DNA of 64,000 nucleotides. Source: Favolaschia claudopus (taxonomy: Eukaryota; Basidiomycota; Agaricomycetes; Agaricales; Mycenaceae). The stretch lies in NCBI GenBank assembly GCA_037176885.1, contig JAWWNJ010000151.1:434001-498000 (forward strand). Reading direction: 5' to 3'. The first letter of the stretch is position 1. Every line of letters starts with the position of its first letter. The notes under the pieces were generated by a model. It ran no database searches. It had not been told where the DNA came from and was given only the letters and a program-made list of their open reading frames with translations. Shown here in pieces: positions 34,552 to 46,100 of the stretch. Made by a program: the position numbers and the translations under genes.

Positions 34552-34566
34552 CTACTACATTTGTTA

Positions 34567-36838
34567 TTAGAGTCTAGTAGTAGTTAGCTGCAAATCCTCT
34601 TGTGATTCGGTATAATGATACAATCTATATAGATTACAAGTCGACAAAAGTGAGGAGTGCTCTATATAGCAGCCTGAAAAGAAAATGTGAGAAGATTGGA
34701 GTGAAAGGCGGACAAAGCCTACCATGCACGAGTCGATAGCTGTCTGAATGCTCTTATCTTCAATGTCCAACGGTATGCAGAACGCCTGGTGGTTAGCCCG
34801 ACGACAATTGGCCCCTTTCACCCATGCTCCACTATTCGCTCTCGCCTGCTTAGCCATCGAACGAAAGTCGTGCTTTTGGAGCCGCAGACGATACTCCCAC
34901 CGACCAACCTTGCAAAGTAGATGCTCCACAAAAGGGTGCCGAAACCAAGGCGTTTCTTGTCGTCATCACAAAGGTGCGTGTCAAGATGATTGTACACCAC
35001 CAGATATGCAGCTACAATCGATGCGTAGCCTCTATTGAGATTGAACCCCAGCTGTGTCAGCCCATTGTAAGCCCCGAGCGTCTTATTGCTGGCGATCCAA
35101 GCACCGACTTCTTCGGGGGCCGGTGGCGTACAGATCCCGAGAAAGACCAGATTGTTGGCGAATTGGAGAGGGGTGAGGCAGGGTGAGGCCGGACTGAAAT
35201 CCTAACACTTTGAGATCAATGATGAATTTCAGCGCATCTGCCCACGACTTCTTGTCCCCGGTGTATGTCTCTGGGTTTTTGCCTAAAAGATCACCTAAAA
35301 AACCACACCAAAGAGTCTGAACACGCTCTGAGAAATACGGGCCAAACTTCTCGAGAAGTGTATACTTGCGCTTGCGGTCGCCTTTACCTATGGTCGGCTG
35401 AAGCAAGAGATGGTTGCTAGCCTGTCCCCAGATGCAGGCGTTGAAGGTTTGCTTATAACCAGCAAGAGATGTGGCTCGAGAGCTAGCGCCGGCGTGGTAG
35501 TCTGCAAGGATTGTGATATTGTTGAGCTCCGCCGCTTCGAAGTGTGCAACACACTCCATCAAGTCGTTAAAAGCCATCGGAAATTTGCCTCTATTGGGGT
35601 CAAGACCATTCAAAAAGAAGTCTGATGTTTTGTTGCCCTGGCCAGTGCCCATGTAAGCGAGCAAGCGAGAAATGCCCTGTCGCTCAGTGAGCTTGGATGG
35701 TGGAAGAGATCGAATGAGCAGCTGCGCGTAGTTGGAGAACTGACGGGCTGGGTCAGTCTGGTCCCGATCGAACTGCACTCGCCCTTGAGTAGAATGGCGA
35801 CCCTGCAAGACATTGAGGAGAAGGGGATCACCGGCTGGAAAGTCGCGAAGCTCGTTGCACCGCTCCCGTAGCAAAAGTGCAATAGCACCGAGATGAGGTG
35901 CGTCTGTATCAGCGAGAAGAGAGTCTATTGTTGGTGGCTGATATAGAACCGTTCTCTTTCTGCCGCCTTTCTGCCGTGTATCTAAAATTTGAGGCACCAC
36001 AAAAGGCGCTTCTTGTGCTTCATCGTAGAGAAGGTTGGGATTGAGATAGTGTTCGTCATTGAGTGCGACCCCATAGTGGAGCTCAAGAAGACCACGGTGG
36101 ACCGAGCGCGCTGACTGAGCCATAGAATCAAGAATGAAAGGATACATATCGAGCCGCTCCGCTAACCAATCTGAAAGTGGCGCTAAAGTACGCTGTGGAT
36201 CCCGGAGCACAGCAGACGCAAATCGAGACTCTTTCTTCAGATGCGAAGGGAACATTCGGCAAGGGGCAGCCAGTATTCCTCCGATATCTCTAAGTAGAAT
36301 AGACTCATCGCCCCCACATGCATCAACAATGCACTGCAGCACAGCGCCACGCGCAATGGCTCTGCTCTTCACAAGATCAGGGTCTGGCTTTCGCTGACCT
36401 CGCTGGGGCAATGACTGTTCCATCTTTAGAACCGGAGGCAACACCAGCTCTGAAGACCAGACTGCTTGCAGGAGAACGGCACTGCACTCGTAAACAGCAT
36501 CTATAGTCTTCAGACTAGTGTGGCGTTTAGGCAGAGAAAGAGATATTCGTTTAGTCTTGTTCTCCCCTTGCCGCAGTCCATGAAGATCGTATGGGAGGTA
36601 ACGTAGCTGGTCAGCCGGGATTGGGAAGGGACATTTTAGATGTTGGAAAGAACGATTGCGGGTAGCGCCTTCTGACTGGCGCCGCTTGGCCTTTTTGGCA
36701 TTATTTTTCGCCTCTGCCTGAGCAGCAACGTATGACACGACATGGTGTACAAGCCCGGCGAAGGCAGGATGGTGGCGAGCAACGACAGGGTATCCTCCAG
36801 CTTCTGACCAATATCCCTCTCGGTGGAGTTTTTTTCCC
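34567..36838 (-). pseudogene. C-terminal part of dioxygenase-chromodomain gene, unknown domain
   Basis: Large minus-strand frame (about 590 codons of coding-like sequence before the LINE junction) starting LHREGYWSEAGGYPVVARHH, with a basic segment KNNAKKAKRRQSEG, then LRYLPYDLHGLRQGE, NDEHYLNPNLLYDE, KLTERQGISRLLAYMGTGQG, ITILADYHAGASSRATSL and AYNGLTQLGFNLNRGYASI. The apparent ATG codons at about 36855 lie in antisense LINE sequence, so the true N-terminal side is at 43166. Joined there, the protein reads AKTLVGL then REGYWSEAG. A frame change at about 34925 links RLGFGTLL to VEHLLCKVGRWEYRL. I recognise no catalytic family for this domain. The long low-stop region argues that it was under protein-level constraint before the LINE insertion. 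Confidence 0.55.
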
Positions 36839-36853
36839 AGTCTTCCCACCATC

Positions 36854-38708
36854 ATGTCCAAGCAAGAGACGGGCGATCCTCCAACCTCCAACGCCAGCAC
36901 CACTCGCAGAACCTCGTCCAGGGAGACCGCAAAAAGTAACTTTGAGGTGCGTACTTGTACTTTGATGGCCCTCCCATATCCCCATAAAGGACCACAGTTG
37001 CACGGTACGAGCGGGCCGCGGCGTTCCCCACGCACGAAAGAAGCCTGTCAACCAGCTGCTTCCGCCATCCCGCCAGACGCGTCCCTGCTCACGCCCGCCA
37101 ACTCGCCCAAAGCCACAAACCGCAAGAAGAAACAGAAACCGGAACACCGCCCATCGCCTCAGCTGACATTCTCTGCACGCCGGTCCAAGCGCGACACGAC
37201 ACCCGTTCTTTTTGAGGACCTGGAAACCGCCCGATCCCCCATAAGGACACTGCGGATTCGAGTGCCTCAATAGGCAGCGCCCGTACGAAGCGAGGGGGGA
37301 CAGATACTGAGGTTACTCATGATCTGTCTCCACCCTGTGGTGACAGGCAAGCCTCCGTTTCTGTCCCCCCTGCTGCAAATACTAGTACCATCCCTCCACA
37401 GGATAGGAACCCCGCTCGGTCAGCCAGGACCACTCTCAGCAAGGAGAAAGAGTCTGCATTCCTCGACATCAAGGACTCTGCTCTCGCTGCCGACTCTTTT
37501 GACGCTCTTGCTTCGGCTTTCCGCTCTCTTGTGTCCCTCCTCACTGATTACAAGAAGAGTGCTCCGACAACTGCATGCTTCTCAGCCCTATCTGCGTTTC
37601 AGACTCGTCTCGATGCCCATCACGAAATTGCGCGCCCCGGCGAGACTCCCGACTCGTTCAGCGCGCTTCTGACGAAGTCTGTTGCAGCGCCCATTCAAAT
37701 TCTGTCAGCTCAGATGCAAGCCCAGCACAAATCTATCCAGTCGCTCAGTAAAGCAGTAGACTCCGTCAAGTCCTCCAATATTTTGACTAGGACTTACGCC
37801 GCCGCTACCGCCACTCCTACGCCTGCTGTAACAAAACCCAAGCCGGCGCCAATCACTACCACACCCGACGAACGCCTGCTATTGCGATGTGACGGTGACG
37901 CCCCGCCTCTGTTTTCGCAACCTTATCATCAGCTCGTCCCCGAACTGAACTCTCGGCTCACCGAGTTTGGGCTCCCTCTCGTCACCTGTGCCTCCCGTCG
38001 GAAAGATGGTAGTTTGTTCCTTGTTCCGGCGTCGAAGGAAGGGGTTATTGAGCTGACGAAGAGGTGGGCTCTTTGGGGTCCTGCGGTTTTCTCGGGGGCG
38101 CGTATTGTACCTCCAGCGGTATATTCGCACCTCCAGATCGACGGTATTCTTCACGCCTCGACTCCTGATCTCAAGGATCTCGCTAGGGAGCTTGAGGAGC
38201 GTTACCCGGAGCTCGCACCGGTGATTGGCACCCCGGTGTGGGTTAATAACCCTCCTAGCGGAGCGCAGGTCTCTGCTGCGATCGCAGCAGGTAGAAAGCC
38301 GCGTACCGCCGGGTCCATTTTTGTTCGTCTGGAGTCGCGCGAAAAGGTAGATCTGGCTGTGTCATACGGACGGCTTCGCCTTCGGGGCTCGGCCCCAACG
38401 GTGGTTCGCGGGTTTCCCCACCTTCGTGTGATGCAGTGCTGGGGGTGCTTGAAATACGGGCACGTTAAGGCTCATAGGAGACAAAATGCGGTGGCTGCGG
38501 GGACACATTCCATGGCGTGGTTTGCTCTTCCAAACCTCGGTGTCTGAATTGTGGAGGCAATCATCGTGCTGACACATTCTCTTGTCCCACCAGAAAGCGC
38601 ATCGCCGAGACTCTGCGACTACGAGCCGTCGAACTTTCGGCTCACCTCGACTCCACCTCCTCTATTCCGAACACCAACATGGCGCCGCGGCTGCCCGAAC
38701 GCATCTGA
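36854..38708 (+). pseudogene. LINE ORF1 (nucleic-acid-binding, zinc knuckle)
   Basis: ATG at 36854 (MSKQETGDPPTSNAS). After a frame change near 37240 the protein continues with DSSASIGSARTKRGG, FDALASAFRSLVSLLTDYKK, a coiled region QAQHKSIQSLSKAVDSV, an RRM-like region (LVPELNSRLTEFGLPLV ... GSIFVRLESREKVDLAV) and CCHC knuckles beginning MQCWGCLKYGHVKAH. A second frame change near 38480 is followed by PRCLNCGGNHRADTFSCP. It ends in TGA at 38706-38708, overlapping the ORF2 ATG. In Tad-clade LINEs, ORF1 binds the element RNA in the ribonucleoprotein. It contains the first of three hairpin modules. Confidence 0.8.
37288..37347 (+). repeat. LINE hairpin module, copy 1 (in ORF1)
   Basis: Begins AAGCGAGGGGGG. 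A stem ACAGAT/ATCTGT (37300-37305 with 37322-37327) encloses an inner TGAG/CTCA stem. A second hairpin CACC/GGTG (37331-37342) follows. In frame it encodes KRGG...EV...LSPP..DRQ. Confidence 0.7.
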
Positions 38709-39957
38709 TGCTCAAGCTTGTACAGATCAACTCTTGGAAGTCCCGGCGCCCCTTCGATATCCTAGCGCACGACGACTTCGACTTGATTTGCGTTCAAGAA
38801 CCCCACCACAATGAAGTCTCCAATTCTCGTGAATACCCCGGCTACGCCCTCATATACCCCGACCACCTTGAAACCTACCGCGTCTCCATGTTCGTCAAAC
38901 TCGCCACCATCCCAGCGTCCAACATTTGTCCTCGCCCGCATCTTTCAGAATCGGGGGATATCCTGGTGATTGACTTTGTCTTCGGATCCCTTCCAGTTAC
39001 ACTTATAAACCTTTACAACGACTCAAATACTCGTGCGGGCGTGGTCCTCCTTCGCCACGTTCTCGGCAAGCTTCCTCGCGGCACGCGAGTACTGCTGGGC
39101 CTTGACTCGAATTCTCATCACCCCCAATGGGACCTTCTGACCAAAACACCCACCTGCGAGGCCGACTTTGATCCATGACTTGATCATGGCTTTTGGTCTC
39201 ATCCTCGTCACTCCCCCTGACATACCTACACTGTACACACTCTTCTGGCAATGTCATCGACCTCGGCTTCTGCTCGCCGTCTCTTTGCATGTCTGTCCGC
39301 ACCACTGTCGACCCTTCTCTGTGCGTGGGGAGCGACCATCTCCCCGTCATCTATTCGTTAGATTTCGAGGTCTCCAGACCCAAGTCAACCAAGTTCAGCG
39401 CCGACAAGATGGACCTCGATCTCTTTCTGGGTATTCTCCGCGGCAAGCTCGAGCTATCTCCCGTGCCGGCGATCACAACTATTGAAGAACTCGACGAGGC
39501 AGCCACCCTCATCAACAACTTGAAGGTCTATCTCGTGGCGCTCGAGGGCTCGACTCCGCGCCACACCCCGTCCTCCATGGCTAAACGATGGTGGAAGCCG
39601 CGTCTCACACGCTTACGCTCTCGTATGCGCAACTGCCGCCGCACCTACCAACACACACTGCATGGACACTATGGCTGTAAGCTCGCCGCGACTTCTATAG
39701 GGCTAGTCTGGGCAACATTTCTCAAGGAGCTCGAACGTGTCGACGTGTACAAGGCTCTCAAACATCTCAAGGAGCGTCAGTCGGCTGTCTTCCCCGCCAT
39801 CCGCGACCCCACTACAGACACCACCGCACTCTCTCACTTGGATCGTGGTCGGGTTCTGGCGCGGGCGTGGTTCGGCTCCAAAGCGATTGACACCACGGAT
39901 CCCTTGACCCCACACAATGTGCCTCCGGACACGAGCGCGACTTGCGGCGACCGGACT

Positions 39958-40020
39958 AAGCGAGGGGGGGTCTGTTTGGAGGTTCCACCTCTTAGCAGAC
40001 TTCCGCCTTCGGCGGACAGG
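39958..40020 (+). repeat. LINE hairpin module, copy 2 (between endonuclease and RT)
   Basis: Begins AAGCGAGGGGGGG. Outer stem GTCTG/CAGAC with inner GGAGGT/ACCTC, then hairpin CCGCC-TTC-GGCGG. It encodes KRGG...EV...RLPP..DRQ in the same phase as copy 1. Confidence 0.7.
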
Positions 40021-41692
40021 CAAGACTCTTTGCCTGCCTCCTTTGACACATCTACTCGTAACCACGATGTCCACGAGTCTCATATAGACCCTCTTACCCT
40101 TGCCGACTCCATTCAAATTACCGATGAACGACCCTTCCCCATGGTGACAGACGCTGAAGTTGACAAGGTTATCATGTCGGCACCGCCGTGGAAAGCACGG
40201 ATAGGTTTGGTATGCAGATGGGATTTGTGCAGCGAGGATATTCCGTCACCCGGGACTGGATACGCGCCGTTTTCAAAGCCTCGATCGAGCTGGGCACCAA
40301 ACCAACCCCCTACAAGTCCAATGTCGCGACACCCATCCACAAACAAGGGAAGAAGGACAAAACCTCGACTAAGGCACGGCGACCGGTAGAAAACTTCGAT
40401 CACATTCTCGCTAAGCCACTCGAACGTCTCGTTGCTGACCTTATTGCGTTTGAAGCTGAATCCCTTAGCTTTCTCGAGGACGCCCAGTACGGCGGCCGCC
40501 CCGGACACAGCACTCTGCAAGCCGTCGACGGGTACATCCATCGCGTCCGCGCTCAACTGGATGCGGGCAATACCGTCTCCACACTGTTCTACGACCTTAA
40601 AGGTGCCTTTAACCGGGTATCTCACCGGGTCGTTGTTCAGGAGATGGCGTCATTGGGATTCTCGAGGCGGCTCATTCATTGGGTTGCCTCGTTCCTTCAT
40701 CATCACTGTGTTACTGTGGTTATTGATGGCGTTCGTACAGTCACTTTCCGGTGCGCAGTCGAAGGTGCTCCGCAAGGCTCCGCCCTATCCGTCATAATCT
40801 TCCTCCTCGTTATCAACCGCCTACTTCGCCGCCTCAAAGGGATCGGGGTCTGCCTGAGCTGGAGATACGGCTTCGTCGACGATATCAACTTCAGTACTGC
40901 AAGCTGCTCAGCGTCTCAGAATGTCAACGTTCTCAACAAAGCAGCGGTTATCGCCAATTCCTGGTCCGAAGATGATGAAGCTACCTTCGAGGACACGAAG
41001 ACTGAACTAATACATCACTCCCCAACCCGAGCGGACCTCTCCGACCACTGCGTCAACTTCAACGGCGTCACCATTCGCCCCTCCGATACCGTCAAGTGGA
41101 TTGGGGTCATCATCGACTCCAAACTTACTGGTGACGAGCATATCAAGGCCCGAAGCGCTTCAGCATCCAGGGCTCTCGGCGCTTCACTTGCCCTCACTCC
41201 TGTGGTCTGGGGTTTGAAGCCCATGATGGTTCGTGACCTGGCGCGCTCGGTTGTTCTGCCTCGCGCAGATTACGGTGTCAGCTGTTTTTTCCCGCTTCCA
41301 CTGAAAGCACTAAAACCTCTAGAACGGGTCAACAAGTGTATAGCTCGTTGCATTACTGGCGGCTTTTGCACGGCGTCTCTTGCTGCCCTCGAGAAGGAAG
41401 CGGCCATTCTCCCAGCACCTCTCCGCCTCCAACGCAGCCTCCTTCACCGTGTTGCGCAATACCTCACCCTCCCTTCAACGCACGGTATTGTCCCTATACT
41501 ATGCGATGCCATTCTCTCTGCACCACGCCTTGCTCACTATGCCTCTCCCCTTCACTTTGTAGAGCGGCTTCCGCTGCTGCAATGGCCTTTACACGTCCCG
41601 GTCCAAGGTGCGCGTATCAGGGAACGCGAATGCAAAACCCGCTCCCCCACCGAAGTTACGACGGAATCGGGCGCGGATCGCGACGACCGTGG

Positions 41693-41756
41693 AAAGCGAG
41701 GGGGGGCAGTCACTGAGCTTAACGCTCGGGGTCTGTCTCCGCCTCTTGGCGGAAGG
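41693..41756 (+). repeat. LINE hairpin module, copy 3 (between RT and RNase H)
   Basis: Begins AAGCGAGGGGGG. Outer stem GGCAG/CTGTC with inner GAGC-TTAAC-GCTC, then hairpin CCGCC-TCTT-GGCGG. It encodes KRGG...EL...LSPP..GR in the same phase as the other two. Confidence 0.7.
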
Positions 41757-42825
41757 TTTGACTGCTCCCTCCGTAACTTCGGATGATAACCCACAGTCTC
41801 CGCTTCCGTATCCTGGCCTTGGCATGGAACAAATCCTGCCGGTATACTCCGCACCTTGGGCCGAAGCGCTCCCTGTCACAACCCTGATTCCCCACAAATC
41901 ATCAGCTGTCGCTATCCTCGAGGAACACGCCCGCGACCCCACGTATGCTGGCTGCACCTGGTATACAGACGGCTCTTTGTTGCAAGGCAGGGCGGGTGGT
42001 GCGGCGGTTTGGGTAGTCGGAGGTCGGGTCAAAGAGAGAATCTTACTTCCGCTGGGGGATGGTCAGGTCGCTGAGGGTGAGATGGCGGGACTTTTAGAGG
42101 CGACGCGGTGTGCGATTGATTCTGGGGTTACCCACATCCTAATCGTGTCAGATTCCCAGGCAGCGCTTCAAGGAATCCTTTCCACTAACCCCCGCTCTGG
42201 TCAACATCGCGCTATCACCTATGATCGTCTTGTTCGCTCGGCATTGGAATACATCCCCGGACTGCGTATCACCAATCTCTGGACGCCAGCTCATATTGGC
42301 ACACTAGGCAACGAGCTTGCGGATGACGCTGCCAAGGCCGCGACCCTCCTTCAGCCACCTCCAAACACTACCATCTCGCTGACCTCCTGCAGACGGGCTG
42401 TCAACGCGCACATCCTCTCTCTCTGTACTTCACAGTGGAAGGTTGCTACCACGGGTAGCGGTCTGCGAGATATTGACGACTCTCCCCCTTCGCTCATCCT
42501 GCATATTCCCTATACATCATCCGTCTCCAGAGTGCAGTCCTCTATCCTTGCACAGCTCCGCACCGACTTCTCTTCCCTCAATGCGCACCGGTTCCGTTGT
42601 CGACTCATCACGTCCCCGGCCTGCGAGGCTTGTGGTGCGGCTTCGGAAACTCGCGTTCACTTTCTTCTTCACTGTCCTGCTTGGGAACGCTTTCGCCCCC
42701 CCCTCCAACGGGCATCTTTCGAAGCGGGGCTACTGGGTGCCATTGATGTCCGTCGTCTATTGGGCAATCCGAAGCTGCTCAAGCCTCTTATCACCTTCAT
42801 CGAGCAAACGGGTCGCTTTGGCTGA

Positions 42826-43140
42826 GTATTCTGCGTGGCCTACTCCTTTTCTTTCCCGCTTTTTCATCCTCCTCTGCTTTGACCTTATTAGATTGTATTA
42901 ATTACCAAATAATACCTCGAACCTCATACGTAGTCTTCCTTAAATCACCGTCATACCATACCATACCCATCCCTATACTGTTACGCGTTCCCCACTATTT
43001 CCCTGTACGATATCAACTTTTCTTCCTCTCTCATACTTATACTTACAGTACCAAACTCCCCTCGTATTCCATACAGATACAACCCAACCTACTTAGAGTA
43101 CTACCGCATAGCCCTAGGGCCAGGTACGGTAAAATAGAAT
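42826..43140 (+). other. LINE 3' untranslated region
   Basis: AC/T-rich, poor in G, no coding capacity. It leads to the TTCAG tail. Such a region plus a short tandem tail is usual where reverse transcription of Tad-type LINEs initiates. Confidence 0.6.
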
Positions 43141-43165
43141 TTCAGTTCAGTTCAGTTCAGTTCAG
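43141..43165 (+). repeat. LINE 3' tail, five TTCAG repeats
   Basis: Five exact copies of TTCAG lie immediately before the resumed minus-strand coding sequence. A pentanucleotide tail instead of poly-A marks the LINE 3' terminus. Confidence 0.8.
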
Positions 43166-46100
43166 AAGGCCAACAAGTGTTTTAGCGAGCTGGGGAGCAG
43201 TCTCTTTGTACCAGGAATAAAGAAGCAGATAGGATCGAGCAATCTCCCAGCGCATCGAGCGATCCAGAATAGAAGTCTTGGCATCGTTGATAATGAGATC
43301 AGGAAGAACAGCTGCAGCCTGTACTTATGACTCTTCCAAGCGAAGAACTGCACCATGCTGCGTCCACCGGCTACCGGAGCCACATTGCGGAACGAAGGAC
43401 ATGTAGTCATTGAATTGGCTCTGAAGCTCATTCTGGGAGAATAGTGTCTGTCCTTAGTCGGTGCAAAGTACCGCTTGGCTCGCTGCACGCTCTCCTCTGA
43501 CGCTAGAAGACTGTCAAGCTCAGCCTGACGTGGCTCCGCAGTGAAGAGCTTGTCTATGGATCCAAGCTTGTCAAGCTGCAGAGAGGCAGGTGTAATCGAG
43601 TCCAGAGCATCTGACAGATCTTCGTCGTCTGAAGCAGGCAGCTGTTTCCGCTTCAGAGACGGTGAGGTTGAAGCAGAGGGAATGGGGGAAGGAGAGCGCG
43701 AAAAGGAAATGAGGTCTGACAATGTATGCCCCTTCTCGTTGTTGAAGGCTTCCAAAAGTTCCAACGAATCCCTAATGACAATTTGAATATATATAAAGCA
43801 TAAGGAGTAAAGGTAAAATTTTACGCACTGCAACTCAGCAAAATTTTTCCATTCATCGTACTCCGGGCCATACGACTTCCATCTAACACGCCATATAGGC
43901 TCCATCTTGATGTGAACGTTAGCTACGGCATCATTCAAAATAAGAAACACACTACGCACACCAGTCGTGTCAACCTCGACAATAGACTCCACTTCATAGC
44001 TATCGCTATCACTGTTTGAAGGACTGAGCGCTGTGTCACCTTCCACCTGGGAAGAGGAAGAGACGACATCCATTGGTATTAACCGGGATGTAGAGGCAAC
44101 AGGCGCAGGGCAGGAACCTTCTCCCCCAGAGCCAGAGATAGGCACAGCACACTCAGATATCAGGCGAGACGATCTCGCTACTAATGTCGGCTCAGCAGAC
44201 AGAGAAATTACAGTGGAGAGATCCTTAGGTGCTGGACGAGGGCTAGAAGAATTGATAGGGAGTGTCATTGGCACGGCTTCTGCCACCACCACAGTATGCT
44301 TGGAAATCGGTTTGGCATCTGAAATCTGGGGCCATTGGGGGGAAGGCGAATCCTGAGTAAAGTTAGTCAATATATGGAAGTGCACTTGTGTAGGCACGCA
44401 CCAGGGAACAGAGTTATCAACTTGGATCACCTCGCGTCACAAACCAGATTGTCTATAGAAGGATGTTAACATAAGAACATATATGGGTGCATGACAATAC
44501 CTTGCCCTCGACCACTTGGCGTTTCACAATACTATCCACTATATGCTCGGGTTGCAGGTCAGCAACAGGAGTAACTTGCAGAAGCGCGATTGAGGCAGCT
44601 GTAGTTTGACCGGCTTTGATTTGGGCCTGCATCTGGCGAAACTCGTCCTTCGTAATCCGGATATAGTACTTGTTGCACAGATCCCGATGCCACTCATAGT
44701 ATTGCCACCAGCGATTCATCTCGGCTGCCTGTTGTGAGATATCAAAAGGGGGAGGTTCAATCTGTTGGGTTTCGCCGTCATCGCCTTGGTAGGACATGCG
44801 TTTCATGAGATCAGTCAGCGAAAGGTCGAGTTGGATGCCAGAGTAAGTGAGGGCATTCGCAAACGACTGAGCAGCCTCACGGGCTAATCGCCAAAGACCT
44901 GAGTGCTGGAAGCATCGGTGAAGTGGCGTTGTTCCGTCTTGGCAACTACATGCTGCCAGCATTCCAGAAATTGGTTGGTGGGCTCATAGACATGGATCCT
45001 GCGCGAGTAGTCGCAACACGGCTTGGATATGAGACATACACGACTCGATTAGGACCAGCAGCATTCACAACTGTGTTGACCTCGTCCACGGCAGAGGAGG
45101 AGCAGTCGGTGCAAAGCCAGAGTGAAGATCATTGCCGCGAAAGACCAAGAACACAATCCATGTGTCGCCCTCGCGGACATAGAGCCCACAGCGACCGAGG
45201 CAGAACGCACCTGGATCGCTGCCTGTATTTACATTCAGCCGCAGTAGAAATGTAGAGCAAAGAGACTCACCTTCGGGTAATTTGAGCAGCATTGTCACTA
45301 ACGTCCACCGAGTCCAGTCGTCACCAACGTCAGTATGACACGAGCCCTGATGATAGCCGATGCAGTGCGCGAGATCAAAACCGGACGACACGTTCATCTG
45401 ACAGCTCGTGCAGCCGGGGAGCAGACCTCCAAAGGAGACGACATTATTGAGTTCGGAATGCGCTTCGGTTACAGCATGCTCAAACTTCGAGATAGAACGA
45501 GGAAGAATGTAGCGTTTAATACCATGGAGAAGCTGCAACACTTCACTGATACGTTTTGCTGCCTCCGGTGTACACGCTTGAACTGCCGGCATCACCACCC
45601 CCGCACCGCCCTCACCCTTTGTCGACGCCAGATTGTACGATTCATCGTAGTCTCGTGACCAGACTCTTATGCCATCCCAAAGGGAACCCTGTCATAAGAG
45701 TAGAGCCATGGTACGGTTATGTGGCCGCTGATTGTTCCAGACTCTTATGACAGGGTTCCCTTTGGGATGGCATAAGAGTCTGGTCACGAGACTAGATTCA
45801 TCGAACGAGCCGGGAGGAAGATCTCTTGCGTCCACTGAACGATCGTTCCGCTGAAGTCCTGCTAGGGTAAATATGGGCTTGATTTCTGGAAGGCCTGGCT
45901 TGGCTTCGCGTCCGAACGTAGCGTCCCGCAGTTGCAGAGATAGATCCTCAAGGTCATCCGCGATATCGGGGTATGCCTCCCGAATTGAGTCGAGGGTGTG
46001 TGCACACGCAATGGTGACGACTTCCTCAGGCCTACCCTCAACGTGTTGAACAAACGGGATGCTATTCGGCATCTGTATCATGCCCGAGATGGGGTCGACA

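Larger units (their letters stand above)
38708..42825 (+). pseudogene. LINE ORF2: endonuclease, reverse transcriptase, RNase H
   Basis: ATG at 38708-38710 (MLKLVQINSWKSRRPFDIL). The apurinic-like endonuclease shows FDLICVQEPHHNE, LLGLDSNSHHPQWD and, after two frame changes near 39175-39245, NVIDLGFCSP and VGSDHLPVIYSLDF. Reverse transcriptase follows a frame change near 40195, with YDLKGAFNRVSHRVV, EGAPQGSALS and the catalytic YGFVDDINFS. RNase H follows another change near 41780: TWYTDGS, EGEMAGLLEA, IVSDSQAALQ, WTPAHIGTLGNELADDAAK. The C-terminal CEACGAASETRVHFLLHCPAW is a CCHC-type end. It would nick target DNA and copy RNA by target-primed reverse transcription. All named catalytic residues are present; only frameshifts disable it. 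Confidence 0.85.
36839..43165 (+). mobile_element. Tad-like LINE retrotransposon, near full length
   Basis: About 6.3 kb on the plus strand with ORF1 (zinc knuckles), ORF2 (endonuclease, reverse transcriptase, RNase H, terminal Cys/His motif), an AC/T-rich 3' UTR and a tail of five TTCAG repeats (43141-43165). It is inserted antisense into the coding region of a minus-strand gene whose reading frame resumes on both sides. The 5' boundary is placed by where that gene's coding sequence stops (about 36838); the exact target duplication could not be fixed. Several single-base frameshifts show it is not currently active. Confidence 0.85.

Noticed and set aside
36839..37035. ATG start at 37035 for the large minus-strand ORF
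   Set aside because: This segment is antisense LINE sequence; the genuine upstream coding sequence resumes on the far side of the LINE.
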